From positions 124,001 through 188,000 of the forward strand of contig CAOLHI010000058.1 of NCBI GenBank assembly GCA_948474755.1: DNA of 64,000 nt, in the 5' to 3' direction. Made by a program: the position numbers and the translations under genes. The notes under the pieces were generated by a model. That model did no database searches. It saw only the letters and a list, made by a program, of their open reading frames with translations, and was not told where the DNA came from. The stretch's first letter is position 1, and the number at the start of each line of letters is the position of its first letter. Source of the DNA: Ctenosaura bakeri. Taxonomy: Eukaryota > Chordata > Lepidosauria > Squamata > Iguanidae. Shown here piece by piece: positions 9,656 through 23,169 of the stretch.

Positions 9656-10890
9656 TTCTCTTTTTGAAAAATAAAAATAAAACATTTTGTTTTAATTGCT
9701 AACTTGCTCAGTCTTGGCAGTTGTATTTTTTTGACATTTCCCCTCTAAAACATCAATTAGACAAGGGTTTTAAAGTTTGACTAAGATGTATGATAATGGT
9801 ATGACAATGAAATGACTTACTTGAGAGAAGGTTATTAAACAAATACCTGCAACTGAACTGGCAATATGTAAGGAACTAGTCAGAAGTGACAAAAGCAAGT
9901 TTTACCAGCAGTTTGAGTGAAGAGATTGCCCTGATAAACCCACCCGCCCCTCCAAAAACATTCAGAGATCTGTGCTTGTAGCACTATAAACTTCCTTTTT
10001 GTAGCCAAATGTTACTTCAGTCCATTTCTTCCAGAGCTGACTGCCTAAATATTGATGGCAATGGTAAGTGAAGGTAGTACTGTCTGTCAAAGAGGTCACT
10101 GTTTCTGCACTATTGTTCGGAGCACGCTGCTGATGTAATGCTCTGGCAATTTATCCTTGCTCATTTTCTTTTGAAAGTGAAGGCATGTGTCAATCCTGGG
10201 ATCTACTCTCATCTCAAAATGGTCCTAAACAATGTTATACTTTCTCTGTAGTGATTCAGACTGCTAGCCTTCCATTTAACAAAAATAACTAGGGAAAATT
10301 CGATAGGGAGAGAATAAGTTTCACTACTTAAACAGGTACAGAGATACAAACAGACAAACTAACAAAGTAAATGCAAATTTGAGAGTAAGTTAAATGACTC
10401 AAAAAGAAAAAAAATGAAATTAACTCAGGTAACAGTCAACAATACTCATTCCTCAACATGACATTTTCACTATCTAACATAACTAAAGATAGCAAAGAAA
10501 TGAACAAACATTCTGGAAGACATCATTGACAATATAACTTTAATGATCTCACATAATCCCTTCCATGAGCACTGTGAGTGGACAGTGCTGGTGAGATTTT
10601 CACCCCAGATGGCATGATAAGTGTTTTCAATGAGCAAGGCTCAGGTCTTCTCCTCAAACTTGGCATCACACTACATTGTTGTTTTTCTTATATGTCATGT
10701 CATATTTAACATACACTGTCTGACATTTTTTTCTTGTTTAGTTTTAATATTCTGATTTCCAAATCAGTCTGGATTGCTTTGGGCTGTGTTATTCCCTTTG
10801 GTAACAAACCCAATCACATCTAGAATTTGTACAAAATAGTCTATATCAGTCCAATTTGCTTTATTATTTGAACTTTGGACACATTTTAAA
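9656..10890. other. No recognised feature
   Basis: AT-rich single-copy-looking DNA. No frame longer than about 60 codons and no repeat family I recognise. Confidence 0.6.
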
Positions 10891-11092
10891 GTCGAAGGCT
10901 TTCATGGCCGGAATCCATAGGTTGCTGTAGGTTTTCTGGGCTTTGAAGCCATATTCTGTTAGTATTTTCTCCTGACATTTCACCTGCATCTGTGGCTGTG
11001 GAAGATGCCAGCCACAGATGCAGGCGAACTGTCAGAAGAAAATACTAATAGAACAAGGCCTCAAAGCCTGGAAAACTCACAACAACCTTTGG
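10891..11092. mobile_element. Foldback (palindromic) DNA element
   Basis: Two arms of about 85-90 bp in inverted orientation around a short centre near 10995-11005. The left arm carries cgaaggctttcatggccgg and tctgtggctg; the right arm carries cagccacaga, caggcgaactgtcag and agcctggaaaactcacaac. Arms are about 80% complementary by eye. This is a widespread vertebrate foldback repeat; the transposase class is not evident from the sequence. Confidence 0.75.
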
Positions 11093-12385
11093 ACAAATTA
11101 GTTGTACAATCTTAATTGTTACCCATAGATAACAGTTTTTCCCCTCTATTCTTCAAAAATTGAAATGGCTCATGAAACCATTCTTCATTCAAAATTCTTT
11201 ACCTCGGCAAATCATAAAAAATAACAATGCAGTATGATAGGCTTCGTTTTAGTGTAATTCAGAATGATTCTTATAAAATGATCTAAGGTCTCAAACAAGA
11301 TGTCTTAGACCTGTCAGTGGAGAAGACAAAAAGAAACATATCATCTGCATATAACAAGTGTTGAAAGTTAAGGCTCAGCAGTTGTGGGAGAGAAATCCTG
11401 AGGATCATGAAGGTTCTCAACTATTTCAGGTTTATGAAGGGCAGGCAAGGGGTGGGGTGGATTACTGATAGTCTTACCTTGTTCTCTTTACAAGTGGAAA
11501 TACATTGTTTTGGTGTCCATTTAAGTCTACTCTTAATATAAAATGAATAAAATTGGAGATGGGCCAACCGAATCCTCAAATCCTTGAATGCTCAGCAAGG
11601 ATTTGAGATTTGTGAGTAAAACCCCTGCACCAAAATAGGCAAACCAAATTTTTTGAATCCACCAACCAAATAGTTTGTTGGAGACTGAGACACCTGAAAA
11701 CCTGGGAGACCAGACACATAAGGGGAAATGTCAAGTAGGTCAGTTTTTCCCTTGGAGTAATAATGGCCTTTGCTAACAATTTCAGAAATTACATCTGAGG
11801 TTGTATTCTAATATAGTTAAACTGAACTTTTAATATTTAATATTCATTTAATATTTAACTTCAGCACTGTTTTCTGTGCTGAAAATCAATGGCATGTATA
11901 AACGCTGGGGTCAGAGGGTCTAACGCCTATCAGAAGTAGTTGGGCAGTGGGCAAGGTCACACAATCTCATCCAGTGATTACCACATGTAGGCCAGTGTAC
12001 CTCCTTCCATAAGATATGTCCTCTTAGGCTGCCTGTGCCCACTTGGGCTGCCTCCCTCTGCAAAGTAATAATCTCTATTCTTTTGACTTGAGACTGGAGG
12101 GTAGGGATTGGGAATTACTGAGACTAGGTTAGAGATTTAACTTGAAAATCCCTTGCAGGACTTGAGACTGGACCAGAAGTTGGTTGTTGTTTTTTTAAAG
12201 TGCCTTCCTTGTTATAGGACTTGATTTGAGACTGCAGGGTACAGAATTGAGACTGGACTAGAGACTGGTATTGTTGTAGTTTTCTTAAGTGTCTTACTTG
12301 TTGCAGGACTTGAGACTTAACTGGAAGGTACAGTCTTGAGATTTCAAGGACAGATGGAAGATTCCTTTGCATAGCTTCCTTGCAA
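11093..12385. other. No recognised feature
   Basis: Unremarkable DNA. The longest frames are under 70 codons and show no domain. A few tandem-looking phrases (gagactgga, gacttgagact) recur around 12090-12320 but do not form a clear array. Confidence 0.55.
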
Positions 12386-12389
12386 AGTT

Positions 12390-12495
12390 CTTTCATACAC
12401 AATTCTGGGTTTGTAGTTTTACAAGGTGTCACAGCTTTCTCTGCCAAAGTGTGCTGGTGCATCATGAAACTACAAACCCCAGGATGCCATAAGGA
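12390..12495. mobile_element. Small palindromic MITE relic
   Basis: Inverted arms ctgggtttgtagtttta and tgaaactacaaacccc flank about 60 bp. The interior resembles the MITEs at 26830 and 59895 (a gccaaag-type centre between two tttgtagtttac-type arms). Confidence 0.5.
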
Positions 12496-12541
12496 GCTAT
12501 GCAAAGAAAATCCAGTTTTGACCTTGATTATCTCTGTATGT

Positions 12542-12609
12542 GGTCCTGTTTACACAGGCAGAAAATGTGGGATTAATCCACATTTTCTTGTCTGTGTAGA
12601 AAGGGCCTT
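12542..12609. mobile_element. 68-bp hairpin MITE
   Basis: Near-perfect inverted repeat: ggtcctgtttacacaggc and gaaaatgtgg on the left, ccacattttc and tgtctgtgtagaaagggcc on the right, around a loop of about 6 bp. The ends resemble the GGCCCTTTCnnCAC ends of the other MITEs in the window. Confidence 0.65.
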
Positions 12610-12650
12610 CATGTCATTTTCAATCTGGGGAAATCCTGAGGCAAAATTAT

Positions 12651-13088
12651 GGCCTTTTCCACATAGGGTTTTTGAAACGGTGCAGTCCGTCCTCCAAGGA
12701 GGACATCTACACCTCGGACCAGACTGGGTCGGACCTATTTAAGGTAGATCCGTACCTCAGTCTGGTCCGGAATGACCCCAGGTTGTCCTCCAGCATACTT
12801 TTGAAAGACCTGTTTATTTTGGTCTTTCAAAAGCATGCAGTGCGCCACTGCAATCCTGCCCCCTTATGCAGATTCACAGGCTTGCACCAATGTGAGCCTG
12901 AGATCTGACTGGGGATGGGCTTAAGGCTGGCGAGCTTCAGCGGTTGGTCGAGATCCTCGACCAACTGGAAGCTGCCATTTGGGATGCCGGAGAAGTGCTT
13001 ATTGACGAGCTGTGGACCGAACCGGGGAGCCAAAAGGTCCAGTGAGTAGCGGCGCAGGGCGATTCCTTCACCCCGTGCGGAAAAGGCC
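12651..13088. mobile_element. GC-rich MITE, family A, copy 1
   Basis: 438 bp between the ends ggccttttccacat and cgtgcggaaaaggcc, flanked by a 3-bp duplication tat (12648-12650 and 13089-13091). The interior is a chain of hairpins: gtcctccaaggaggac near 12689-12704; 12-bp arms CGGACCAGACTG/CAGTCTGGTCCG; arms 12793-12810 and 12821-12838; and 12933-12973. It is homologous to 46879-47333. It encodes nothing, so it must have depended on a transposase elsewhere. Confidence 0.8.
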
Positions 13089-15954
13089 TATGACAATTGT
13101 CCTGGGCAGATTCCTTCAAAGGGTTTGCCTTTGCCTAGGCTTTTGCTAAGGCTGAGAGAATGTGTCTTGCCCAAGATTACCCTTCTTTCCCTTGCTTTTT
13201 AACTTTTTTTTTTTTTTAAAGTATTCGAAAGATTTGAGATTGTGGATTCCCAGAATCTTCGAGGGATTTAGATCTGGATTCAGATTCAGAAAATTCTGGA
13301 TTGATTCCATCCCAAAGTAAAATTATAGCAGTTTTAATTAAAATCACTAATCTTTATCTTTTATCTCCCTATGTAAGACAGCAACAGGATTCAGTCTATA
13401 TGTTTTTTAAGCTTGTTTCTGCATTACAATTGAACTCTGAATAGCTGAAGTAGCCCTGTTCACAAGTATGTGAAATGCATGGCTAATATGTGCAGAAGAG
13501 AGAAAAAGGCTGAACCCTTTTGGCAATGTTTCAACATCACCCATATGTACCCAAACCCCAAATTTTCATCTCAACATGTTTAGCAAAGTCCTGAAATGGA
13601 AGCCAGACCCATTTGGACTGACTTCACCATGAAACCAGGAATCTACACAACTTAAGCTTTGAATCTGTGGAAGAGCCTACACCCCTACAGCTGTCTTCTT
13701 GTTCAGTTCTTCACCACATTTTAGAGGGGCAAAGTCAAACTGGCCTAGGGGTAGAGGGAAGCAGAAAGGTTATGTTCTTGTCCACACAATAGGACTCCAT
13801 GTGAAGAGATCAGAAGTAATAAATAACAAAAATGTACTTATCTGTAATAAGTTCCTTCTATTGGTAACAACGACAGAGCAAAGTTATAGCTCTGAACTAA
13901 TGTAACAAAAGGGAATGAAAGTAACAGTTTCTGGTTACTTATTAAAATTTTAAAGGACATTTGAAAGGAAATTTTCATTAATCCCAATGTTATCTCTCCC
14001 CCTGTCCATTTTTTAAGGGCAGGAAAAAAAAATGAGCATCATAACAACTTATAATTTAAACCATATAAATGAAAAATCACAACTGATCACTTAGACACCG
14101 AGGAACATATTGCTTAGACATTGGGGAACATATTACTTTTTAAAAGTGCCTTTCCAAGATAGTTAGAGAACTAAAGACTAAATAAAATTAATGCTGTTGC
14201 TGAATTATCTAACACAAAAGATTGGCTGAGTATTCCACTTTTTGCGGGGCTCCCTAAGAGGCCTTAGGAAAATACTGCAATACCAGTTATAGCAGCTTCT
14301 GAGAACTTCTTGTTCAGAGAAACAAATAAACAAAATTGAAAAACACTCTTTTCTACAATGTGGAAATGATAATGCAGATGCAGGTAGGAAGATTAACTGA
14401 GCTGAATGGAATAATGAGCTTTCTAGAAGGTCAAAATAAATGCAACAGGAAACTGAACAAAAAAGAGGAGATGACAATGAAAGATGATATTATGGGAAGA
14501 ATGCAAGGTACTTTTTTCCATTCCTATGCAGATGGAATCTGAAAATTTATTCTTGATTATTCACATTAGTGGATCTTATTATCAGTACTGACAAAAGTTC
14601 AATGCATAATGGTAGGGAGACACATTCTGGTGTGTGTATATTCATACTCATTTTTGCAGGAATGACTTGGCACAGTCATAAAAATCAATTAGCTCTTAGA
14701 TTTCTAAGTCAGAACTTGGAGTATAATCTCTCCTAAAGCTAGGTTTTTACCATCCATTATAGATAAGACAGGTAATTATGGAATTATGGAATTATGGAGT
14801 TTGCACTTTCCTAACAAAATCTAATGTCAAATCTTTTGATTTACCTGATTAGCAACCTTTGAAGACATATTTGTAGGACTGTAATTCTGATCCAATTTAT
14901 GTCCATGATACATTTTAACTGGGAGCAGATTTGAGGATAATTATTTTTTACATTGATAGTTCATGTTAAGGAGATGATCCTATAAATGACCCAACTTTTA
15001 TTTCAGCCTTAATTTTTTTTTGTTTTTTTGATGGCAGCAAAAAGTAGAGACTTAAGAAAAGTATAAGCTTAAGAAATGATATTTTCTTTCTGTTTCTACT
15101 TTTGTTCTGGAAAAAAAAAATCTATGCCAACAGTTCTCAGAAAACTATTTTTGGTGAATATTTCTCAGATTACCTCTTCTACTTCTCTCCATAAAAAAAA
15201 AATTAAAATGACTTTCCATAATTTCCTTATAATACTCTCCAAAAATATTTTGTTATTCTTTTTTCTTATAGTATTCTAGGACAACAATAATTACAACCAA
15301 ACTTAGGAAAGGAAAAGAAAAGAAAAATTTGAGCCCTGTTTTCTTTTCACAGACTCCTCCACTCAATTTTAATTCCTAGGATCAGGGAGAAAAATTTCCA
15401 GAAGCCACATGCCAACAGCAACATGAACCTGAGGATTAAGGATTGAATGCAAGAATATAGAAGCAATTCACAAGATCAAAGTATGAACAATATGTTGAAT
15501 AGCACAGGAATGGCATTTTGGTTCTGATTCTCTACTCCACAGTAAGGAGAACCTAGATAACTCCATTTGACACACCTTTTTTTTGTTTTGTTTTGTTTTT
15601 GAGGAAGGAATCACACCAGCAAGGATAGTTTTCAAAAACATGTGTGTGCATAGGTTTCTATTGTTCATTAATTCATGAATTCATGTTTATCACTAAAGGG
15701 ACTGAAACTTCAAGTTTTCTAATAAATGTTGATCTCCCAGTGAGAACATTTTCAAAAAAAGGAGAGAAGTCATGTTATCTCTTCAAAAGAAAAATAAACA
15801 GATATTGTCATATTGAGACTCAGGAAGAAATCATTAGATTGTTACCCCAAAATGTGAGTGACTCAGGAGTTCACCCTCAATGCCAGTACCTCAAATGAGG
15901 AGGCCTGGGAGGGGGGGATAACCTAACAAGATCTTTCCACCATTGCTTATGGGG
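13089..15954. other. No recognised feature
   Basis: About 2.9 kb without an identifiable repeat or gene. Frames are all under 95 codons with low-complexity or unfamiliar translations. Minor items: a triple aattatgg repeat near 14778-14797 and scattered A/T runs. Confidence 0.55.
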
Positions 15955-16812
15955 TGACACAGGAAAGAACCAGCCAGAGATTCCAAAATAAGCTAAAATG
16001 TGTTTCATTGAAAATTCACTCACACACACAAAAGATCCAAGCACTCACAGACTCACACAAGAGCTAACCAAAGGATAAAGGGATGAAAGTTGTGGGTAGA
16101 GGAATTTTAGAGTTTGGATGATAATTATTGGTCCAGAGAACAATGAAGAAAGCAGCAATGTGGCTCAGGCAAATGTCCAAGGAAATCACTCATTCAGAAA
16201 TCAGAGTGACAGCATGGCATTCAGGAAGGCAAGAGACTGCACTGAGTTGCTCTGAACTGAGGGTTTTTATACCCCAAAACTATCCTGTAAATACAGGTGT
16301 GAATGGCTTTCCCAGCCAAGTGGACAATAGGAGTTGGACAATGGGGTCCAGATGGAGTTAATGGTCTTAGTGTTTAGGTGACAAAGAGGTAATGGCTGTT
16401 GTAACAGCTCTGTATTGTGGTGAGGTTTGGGGGACAATGCAGGGAAACATCCAAGTGTGAGAGAGCAGAGTTGAAGCAATCACAGTTTGGTGGGAACATC
16501 CCTTCCACCATTGTATGCTCAGAAATGTTTCAGTTTCAGCTTAAGCCTATTATTTCCGGAGTTGTTTGGTAATCTGCCTGACAATAACCTCAGCTACACC
16601 TAGAGGGAGTGTTGACTGACTTGCCTTGCAATCACACATTTTCAGACAGTAATTTTCCTCTGCAGCTTGACTTCCAGTCACCTCAGGTTCAGTTTTACAT
16701 CTGCCAGTTAATGTAGTTGCCAATTAAATATTTTGCCAATTGAATTAATTGCTGAACAGTAAGTAAATGTGCATAAATGGGGCTCACATGTGTATTGACT
16801 CACTGTTCAACA
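15955..16812 (-). repeat. Solo LTR, family 2, copy 1 (minus)
   Basis: Homologous in reverse complement to 30509-31336 along most of its length. On the minus strand a TATAAAAA box lies at 16264-16272, in the same place as the TATA of the other copy. The ends chosen give TGTTGAAC at the 5' side and TGTCA at the 3' side, but no target duplication supports them. No gag or pol is attached, so it is a solo LTR or an isolated fragment. Whether the parent was an endogenous retrovirus or a gypsy-type element cannot be told. Confidence 0.6.
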
Positions 16813-17194
16813 ATTAATTCAATGCTTCTACTTCAAACTGCAATTAACGAGTGGGGTTTAGACCCATATAGGCAATATTACTCTTGAGGAACTATAATTC
16901 CCCCTCAAAATAGTGGCAGTCCCAAGACAATTTCTAGCTGGTTGCAAACTTCACCTTTTTTTAATTTTTCAGGTTGTATTCAGAAATATCTGTGTTCCCT
17001 GTCCCACCTTCTGTCTCATGACACACAAACATACTCGCTTTCATTCTGGCAAGTGGGTGTGACTTTAACGATTCTGTAGTTTGGAGTAGATATTAGCTAT
17101 TAGAGAAGATGATAACGCAAGGCAAAGTTGAAGGCAGTAAGCATCAGAGTACAGGTGGATTGATTCAAACAAGGATCCCATGACAAGACCTGAG
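16813..17194. other. No recognised feature
   Basis: Nothing identifiable; may include a few bases of the neighbouring LTR if my boundary is wrong. Confidence 0.5.
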
Positions 17195-17290
17195 GAGGGC
17201 TGTTAGTAATAGGGCCTCTTGGACATCTCTTATTGATAGGATCACCATAATCAGAGCCAACTTAATGGCACATAACAACAACAATAAAAA
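17195..17290 (+). repeat. SINE tail fragment
   Basis: Diverged tail of the tRNA-SINE seen at 48374: a ggatcaccataatcagag, acttaatggcacataac region ending in acaacaacaataaaaa. Confidence 0.4.
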
Positions 17291-20244
17291 TAGCCAGCTT
17301 TTAAATGTTATTATTGACCATGCATCCTCAGCTTTATACTATATATAATCAGAGATGTATTTATTACACAACATTTTACATTTTCACATACTTGTGGAAG
17401 AAGAAGGAGAAAGTGGGGGAAGCAGAAGCAACAGTTGCTCAAAACTGTTGTTTTAGGAAAGGGTGAATCAAAGAAGAGAAGGGAGACTGAATAATTTTTT
17501 GCCACTTAGGGCTGGAAAGAACTTTTCCCCTTAAGCCACTTATTGGCCAGGTACCAGCATCTTCCTGTTTTCTATTCAGTGAGTGGCACAATCTGTTCTG
17601 AATCTCAAAGAACTTCTGTCAACCAGGGAGGTTATTTTTGCTGCTGTCAGTCCCCCTTTCCATTTTGTCCACCTTTTATTTCTCTCCCATTCTCTTCCTC
17701 TGCCTTATACAATGCAGAAATGCAGTAGAAGAGGGTTTTTGGCTTGATTCTAGTGCTATGTTTTGCCAAAGTTACAGTCAAATCAAATTTCTGTTTTGGT
17801 CCCCAGCTGTTCAATTCCACTTGAGAAAAAATTGATCTTGAATTCACGTGGAATTATTATTTGTCAATGAACAATTATGAGCTTGGCACTTCTGTACTAG
17901 TTACGGAGAAATTATGTGTTTGATGCTCCTCTGCTAGCTGTGGATAAATTATCAATTGGATGCTCCTCTGCTACTTGTTATGAGTAAATTATGAGTTCAA
18001 CACTTTTCTTCTGGAGAGGGACACAGCAGCTGATTGCAGTGACAGCCAAGTTTGCATGATGCTAACTTGTAACATCCAGTTTTAGCATATTCTTGTTCTA
18101 TTACTTTCAGTGGGAGTTGCAACTAACCTTTTCTGGATTGTACCCACATGAGTTTAATTTGTGATTAATGTACTCTGCCACATCTCTTTGCAGTCTGTGT
18201 TTGTTATATGATTGCTTTGGGAGACTTCTCACTGTTTGACCCCATTTTTAGTAATAGCAGATAATATTTCACATTTAGCAGTGTCATCCTATTTATTCTG
18301 CATCATGTCCCTCTAAGTCTATATGACATTATTTAAAATAGGACAAAAAGGCAGGGGAAAAAGATCAAAAGCAAGCAAATGCTCAATCCCAAAGCACTTA
18401 ATGTTTTATCTGGAGATGAGAAATAGGTTGCTGGTTACTTTTTGAAATAAGCAAGTACAGGAATGACTCCAAGTATCCCAGTCATCCATTTACTACAAAA
18501 CTGCAGGTTTTGACTTCTAAAGACCTTTGGGTCTCTGAACTGGGGTATGTGAAGAACTGCCTACCATCATGAGTATCTGTTGGTAGACTAGGAGTAAGTG
18601 AGATGTCTTTCGATTCATTTTTTGAAACACACTGTCAAAATTTACATCCATAACATAGGTCATGATCTTCAACATCAACCCTTTCCTTGACTTTTCAAGC
18701 TATCTGAAGTCTGAGATTATGAAACACTTTCAAAACAAACAAACAAACAAACAAACAAAAACACACCTGCCTGGCACCCATTCTGTTGTTACTTAAGCAC
18801 TAAGCAAGAAAGAAATCTTTGTGTTTTGGAGACCTTCAGATCTCAGTTTCTTTGATTTCTGTTGAAAAATGCTTCCCAGTTTAGAATTCTCTTTAACCTC
18901 CTTCACCCATTTGCCATTAGAGCAATGGGACTTTAGACAGTAAGGGTTTCCTGCATACCTCTGCCAAACGCATGCTGTCTCTAAAAGTCACCCATCGGGT
19001 AGATGTCTCAATCATACCACGTGACCAGAGAAACACAACCTTTCAGATGTGTTTGCAAGCACATAAAATTTCCCTCTCTCTCTCTGTGCATGTATATTGT
19101 TGAATATACCTTTAAATATAGTTAGCAAAATTTTTAGCTATCAAAATTGTGTACTGCCTGTTTGATAAAACTTGCCTCACAGAAAGTTCTGCTATCATCA
19201 TTTTTCATATTTTGTTTTAATGAGCTTATTGTGCTTTTATTGGGGTATTCTTTTCTTTGCCCCCCTTTTTTTTAAAAAAAATATATATTAAATTTCAGCT
19301 CTCTGAAAGGATATAGTGAAACCTGCATTAATAACTAGATAATCTGGAAAAGCTGTGAAGCAGGAGGACATACAATCTCCTCAATATTCCTGACCCTGAT
19401 ATCTCCAGCACAGGTTCTAAAAATGGCTCCCAGAATCCCTCACCCAGTGATAAAAGTCATTTCCCAGGCTTTGCTATCTGGGAGCAATAGTATGCCCAGT
19501 CTTTAGGAGTTTCGTACAGCAACTTTCAACTTCTGCTATCCCGAGCATTTACCTACACTGGTTGCCAAATTTAACCAACCTCACAGCTTTTTAAAAAGAC
19601 ACTGTATTCAATAAACTCCACAAGCATCTGTGACCTCTGCAGTGCCCTTTGAATACATATCTTTCGAAATGGATCATAAAGCAAAGATATATAAAAGGCA
19701 GAAATGAAAGCTGACCCAACATCAGTCAGAAATTTGTTTCAAGACATAAAGAAGACAAACATTTCTGGCATTGCTGCCTCTCTTTATAAATCTTAATGGT
19801 CAGAAGTAGGTAGACATTTAGGTTACACTTCTGATGTTTCTGAGCTTCCAATATTTATCCTTTTCAAATGACTGTCTGCACATACAACTGTGTGCAGGTA
19901 ATAAATATCCAGGACAGACTTGTAGACCAGGGTGCTACATTTTAAAACTGTCATGTTCAAGTGACCCTCTGTCTTTTTACTGGATGTGTTGTGGTTAATT
20001 TGACCTTCCAAGCTTTCTGACTGCAGAGTATGTCTGGAAATGAAATGTGAAAGGGGGAATGTGAAGGACTGTAAAACACTTTATCACCTGACCATCCACA
20101 GCAAAGCTATTTATTCATCACAAATTGCATTGAACAAGAAAAGCTTGTGTGTCGGGGTGAGGAGAGTAATGTCCAATAAAAATATAACTTTACCCTGAAA
20201 GCATGATTTGGGAATCAGAAGCTAGCTCCAGAATGATACCTTTT
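17291..20244. other. No recognised gene or transposon; short satellite only
   Basis: About 3 kb of AT-rich DNA with one (AAAC)n run at 18731-18761 and a tctctctctc run near 19075. No convincing coding potential. Confidence 0.55.
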
Positions 20245-20372
20245 CCTCCCTCCCTCCCTCCCTCCCTCCTTCCTTCCTTCCTTCCTTCCTTCCTTCCTTC
20301 CTTCCTTCCTTCCTTCCTTCCTTCCTTCCTTCCTTCCTTCCTCCCTTCCCTCTCTTCCCTCCCTTCCCTTTC
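20245..20372. repeat. (CCCT)n/(CCTT)n microsatellite
   Basis: About 24 bp of CCCT units followed by about 74 bp of uninterrupted CCTT units and a decayed CT-rich end. It has strong purine/pyrimidine strand asymmetry. Confidence 0.95.
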
Positions 20373-22407
20373 TGAAGTTAATTTTGCATGTTTTTAAAAA
20401 GGGAGATGTTCATGGCCAGTGGGGATCCTGAGTCAGTCATTAATGGACCTTGTACAGCCTGGTAACAAGAAAAGTTTCTTGTTCCTCTGACAGCTGTGAT
20501 GCTCTCTGAAGAATTCACTCATACTTCTTCAATGGTTGTTACCTTTCACCTAATCCTCTTCTCTTCAGGACTGACTACTGAATTTCAATTTGCAACCTTT
20601 GGCGTATGCAAACATCTAGACATATCCTCCTGTTTATGCTGCTGCCAGGACTTTTACCCAAATCAAGTTCTTATTACTACCTGGTTGAGTATACCTTGCC
20701 TAAGAAAACCCTATGAAATTCATGGGGTCACCAGGCAACTTGAAACCATGCATACACACACACACATTTTCTACTGCAATATCTTTGACCATAGACTGTA
20801 TGCATACATTCCTTTGGAGGGGAAAGAAACAGTTGGTGAAGTTTATCAAAGTTAGCAAAGAATATTTTACCATTTACAGCCTCAGGTACACAGTGATATC
20901 TAGGACCTCCGGCATAACTCTACAGCTCATTCCTGCTGAAAGTTGACTATAGAATTGTGCTGGAAGACTTAGAGATTCCTAGAGAAGTTTTATCAGGTTA
21001 AATAAAAAAAAATGTTCTTGATTTTTATTTTTATTCATTTTTCCACTTTCACAGAGTTCTTGCATCCCTAACTGCCATGAAAGTGGAGGGTTCAATGTAC
21101 TTCTGTTTGATGCCTTACCATTTTCCAGCACCTACATACCTGGTTACAAGTTATAGTGTGTCAATGATATTTTCCTGCAGAACCATACTTTATAAATAAT
21201 TACCTTTTTCATATCTCGTCCTTCACATTCATTCTTAATACTATCAGTCTTGAAAGTGCTTTTCTCAACTTAGGAAATGATCTCTCTTTACTATCTTTTC
21301 TTACCTGGCCTCTCCATCCCTCCTGTCCTATCTGACTCTTTCATCTTAATTCACATCAGAACACTCCAAGTCACATGTCTTTCTCTCCTTTTCTCTGTTT
21401 CCCTCCCCTCACCCCATTTCTCAGCCAGTTCTTATTCATATGCAGATGTACACTCCCTGTCAGTCTTGTCACTCACACAGTCTTGCCAATGACACTTGTC
21501 AATCACTTCCACTAAACTACTGAATACAAGGTTGCAAGCTCATATTATATCACAGGTTATACTGCATCACAGACCCTTTCCACTGGATGATGCTCTCGCA
21601 CACTGTCCCATCACAATCCTGTCCCATCACAATCCTTTGTTGGGATGAGAGTGTGTCCCTAGCGCTCCTTTCCACACCTGACCAGCTGCCTGTGGAAGGG
21701 AGCATAAGGGACACACCTCTTCTTTCTGCACTACAGCTGCTCTTGTTATCATGCTGCAGTGGGGAAGGAAGCGAGTAATCACACTTCTGGCCCTTCTGCA
21801 TGGCCACCTGTGAAGGAAGCCTCATGAGATCAGGAGCCATTGACTGAATTTTTCTGTCAATGATATACCCCACAATTGTACCAGTTGGCAATGTGAGAAG
21901 GGCAGGACTTCATCTGGAAGCATTGTTGTGGTCCCGCTCCTCTCACTTACCCATGACAGGAGGATACCATCCTGTGGAAAGAGCCACAGCCACTGTGTCT
22001 GCTGAGTCTTCTGTCATGGCCACCTTCTCAGCCTACAGAGAAAAGGACACTTCCAGGAGCCCCAAAAATAAAACAACAAACAAAGATGAATTGAACTGTA
22101 AGAGACATAAGACAAACATATGATTTTTCCTGCATCTTGGGACCCAACAGAATCTTGGTCAGTATGACACCAAGGCAGGATTTAATTCTGTTTCACCAAA
22201 AGGATAGTGGCTAATTTTCGAGGGTGAGGTTGGCTTCTAACTTGTAGGTTCCAGGGACTCAACTCACTCCAAAATCAAAACCTGATTTGTTTGCCTTACC
22301 ATACCATCCCACCACATTCATTGTACACATTAACATTGCCTAGTCAGTAGTAGGTACCAATGAAACATTGAATTCATTCAGTTCAATACTATGTATTTCT
22401 ACTCAGA
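20373..22407. other. Mostly unrecognised; one SINE fragment
   Basis: A SINE tail fragment at about 20693-20766 (cctaagaaaaccctatgaa, cattcatggggtcac-type phrase, then CA repeats). A 16-bp tandem duplication, tcccatcacaatcctg, lies near 21606-21637. The rest shows no family I recognise and no frame with a domain. Confidence 0.5.
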
Positions 22408-22469
22408 AGATGATGATGACAATGACAACGACGACGACGACGATGATGATGATGATGATGATGATGATG
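22408..22469. repeat. (GAT)n/(GAC)n microsatellite
   Basis: Trinucleotide array that changes unit from GAT to GAC and back to GAT. Confidence 0.93.
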
Positions 22470-22639
22470 TTTACCCACTTCTCTCCTTGGACTGAAGTGA
22501 TGAATAACAAATTAAAATACAACAGATGAACACATAACATCAGGAAAAAAAACACAATGCCAATTTAAAATACATAGTCAGTTAAAACAGCATAACAGCA
22601 GTTAAAAGACCAGACATATTAAAAACAACCAATTCATAA

Positions 22640-23130
22640 TTTAAAATCCCATAATTTAACAATCATCTGGATTGGGCTATCAGAAGAGATTAGGTTTAGT
22701 GTTGCTTGAAACTCAGTGTACGTAGTTGTCAAATTTCTTCCAGCATATCAGTCCACAATTTTGGGGGCACCCAAAGAAAAAGTCATCTGGGTAACAGTTG
22801 CCAGCTTAGTCCTGGTTGACTGAAGCAAATGTCTCCCAGAGGACCTGAGTATATAGGATAGAGTATATGGGAGAAAGTGATCTTGTAGGTAACCCCCAAA
22901 CCAAACCATATAAGGCTTTAAAGGTACCAACCAAGACTTTGAACTTGCTCAGAAACTAATTGACAGCCAGCGGAGTGATCTTATTACTGGTTTAATATGA
23001 TTGCTCCTAGATGCACTGGTAACCAATCTGGATGCCATGTTTTGAAGTAACTGAGGTTTCCAAACTTGATACAGAGGTACAGAGGTAGTCCAATATACAA
23101 CACATTGAAGAAGTTCAGCCTTGAGGTTAC
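22640..23130. repeat. Old interspersed repeat, class uncertain
   Basis: Contains phrases I know as recurrent in reptile genomes: ccatataaggctttaaagg, ttgacagccagcggagtg, taaccaatctgga and a tagtccaatatacaacac block. The fragment at 52970-53290 belongs to another part of the same repeat. I cannot place it in a transposon class with confidence; a LINE 3' region is possible. Confidence 0.45.
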
Positions 23131-23169
23131 CCTAGAAAAGTTATCAAAAATATCTGAGAATTTTTTTCA

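Noticed and set aside
21550..21891. A third MITE family with tandem tcccatcacaatcctg
   Set aside because: The short tandem repeat is real, but I could not find inverted ends or a second copy.
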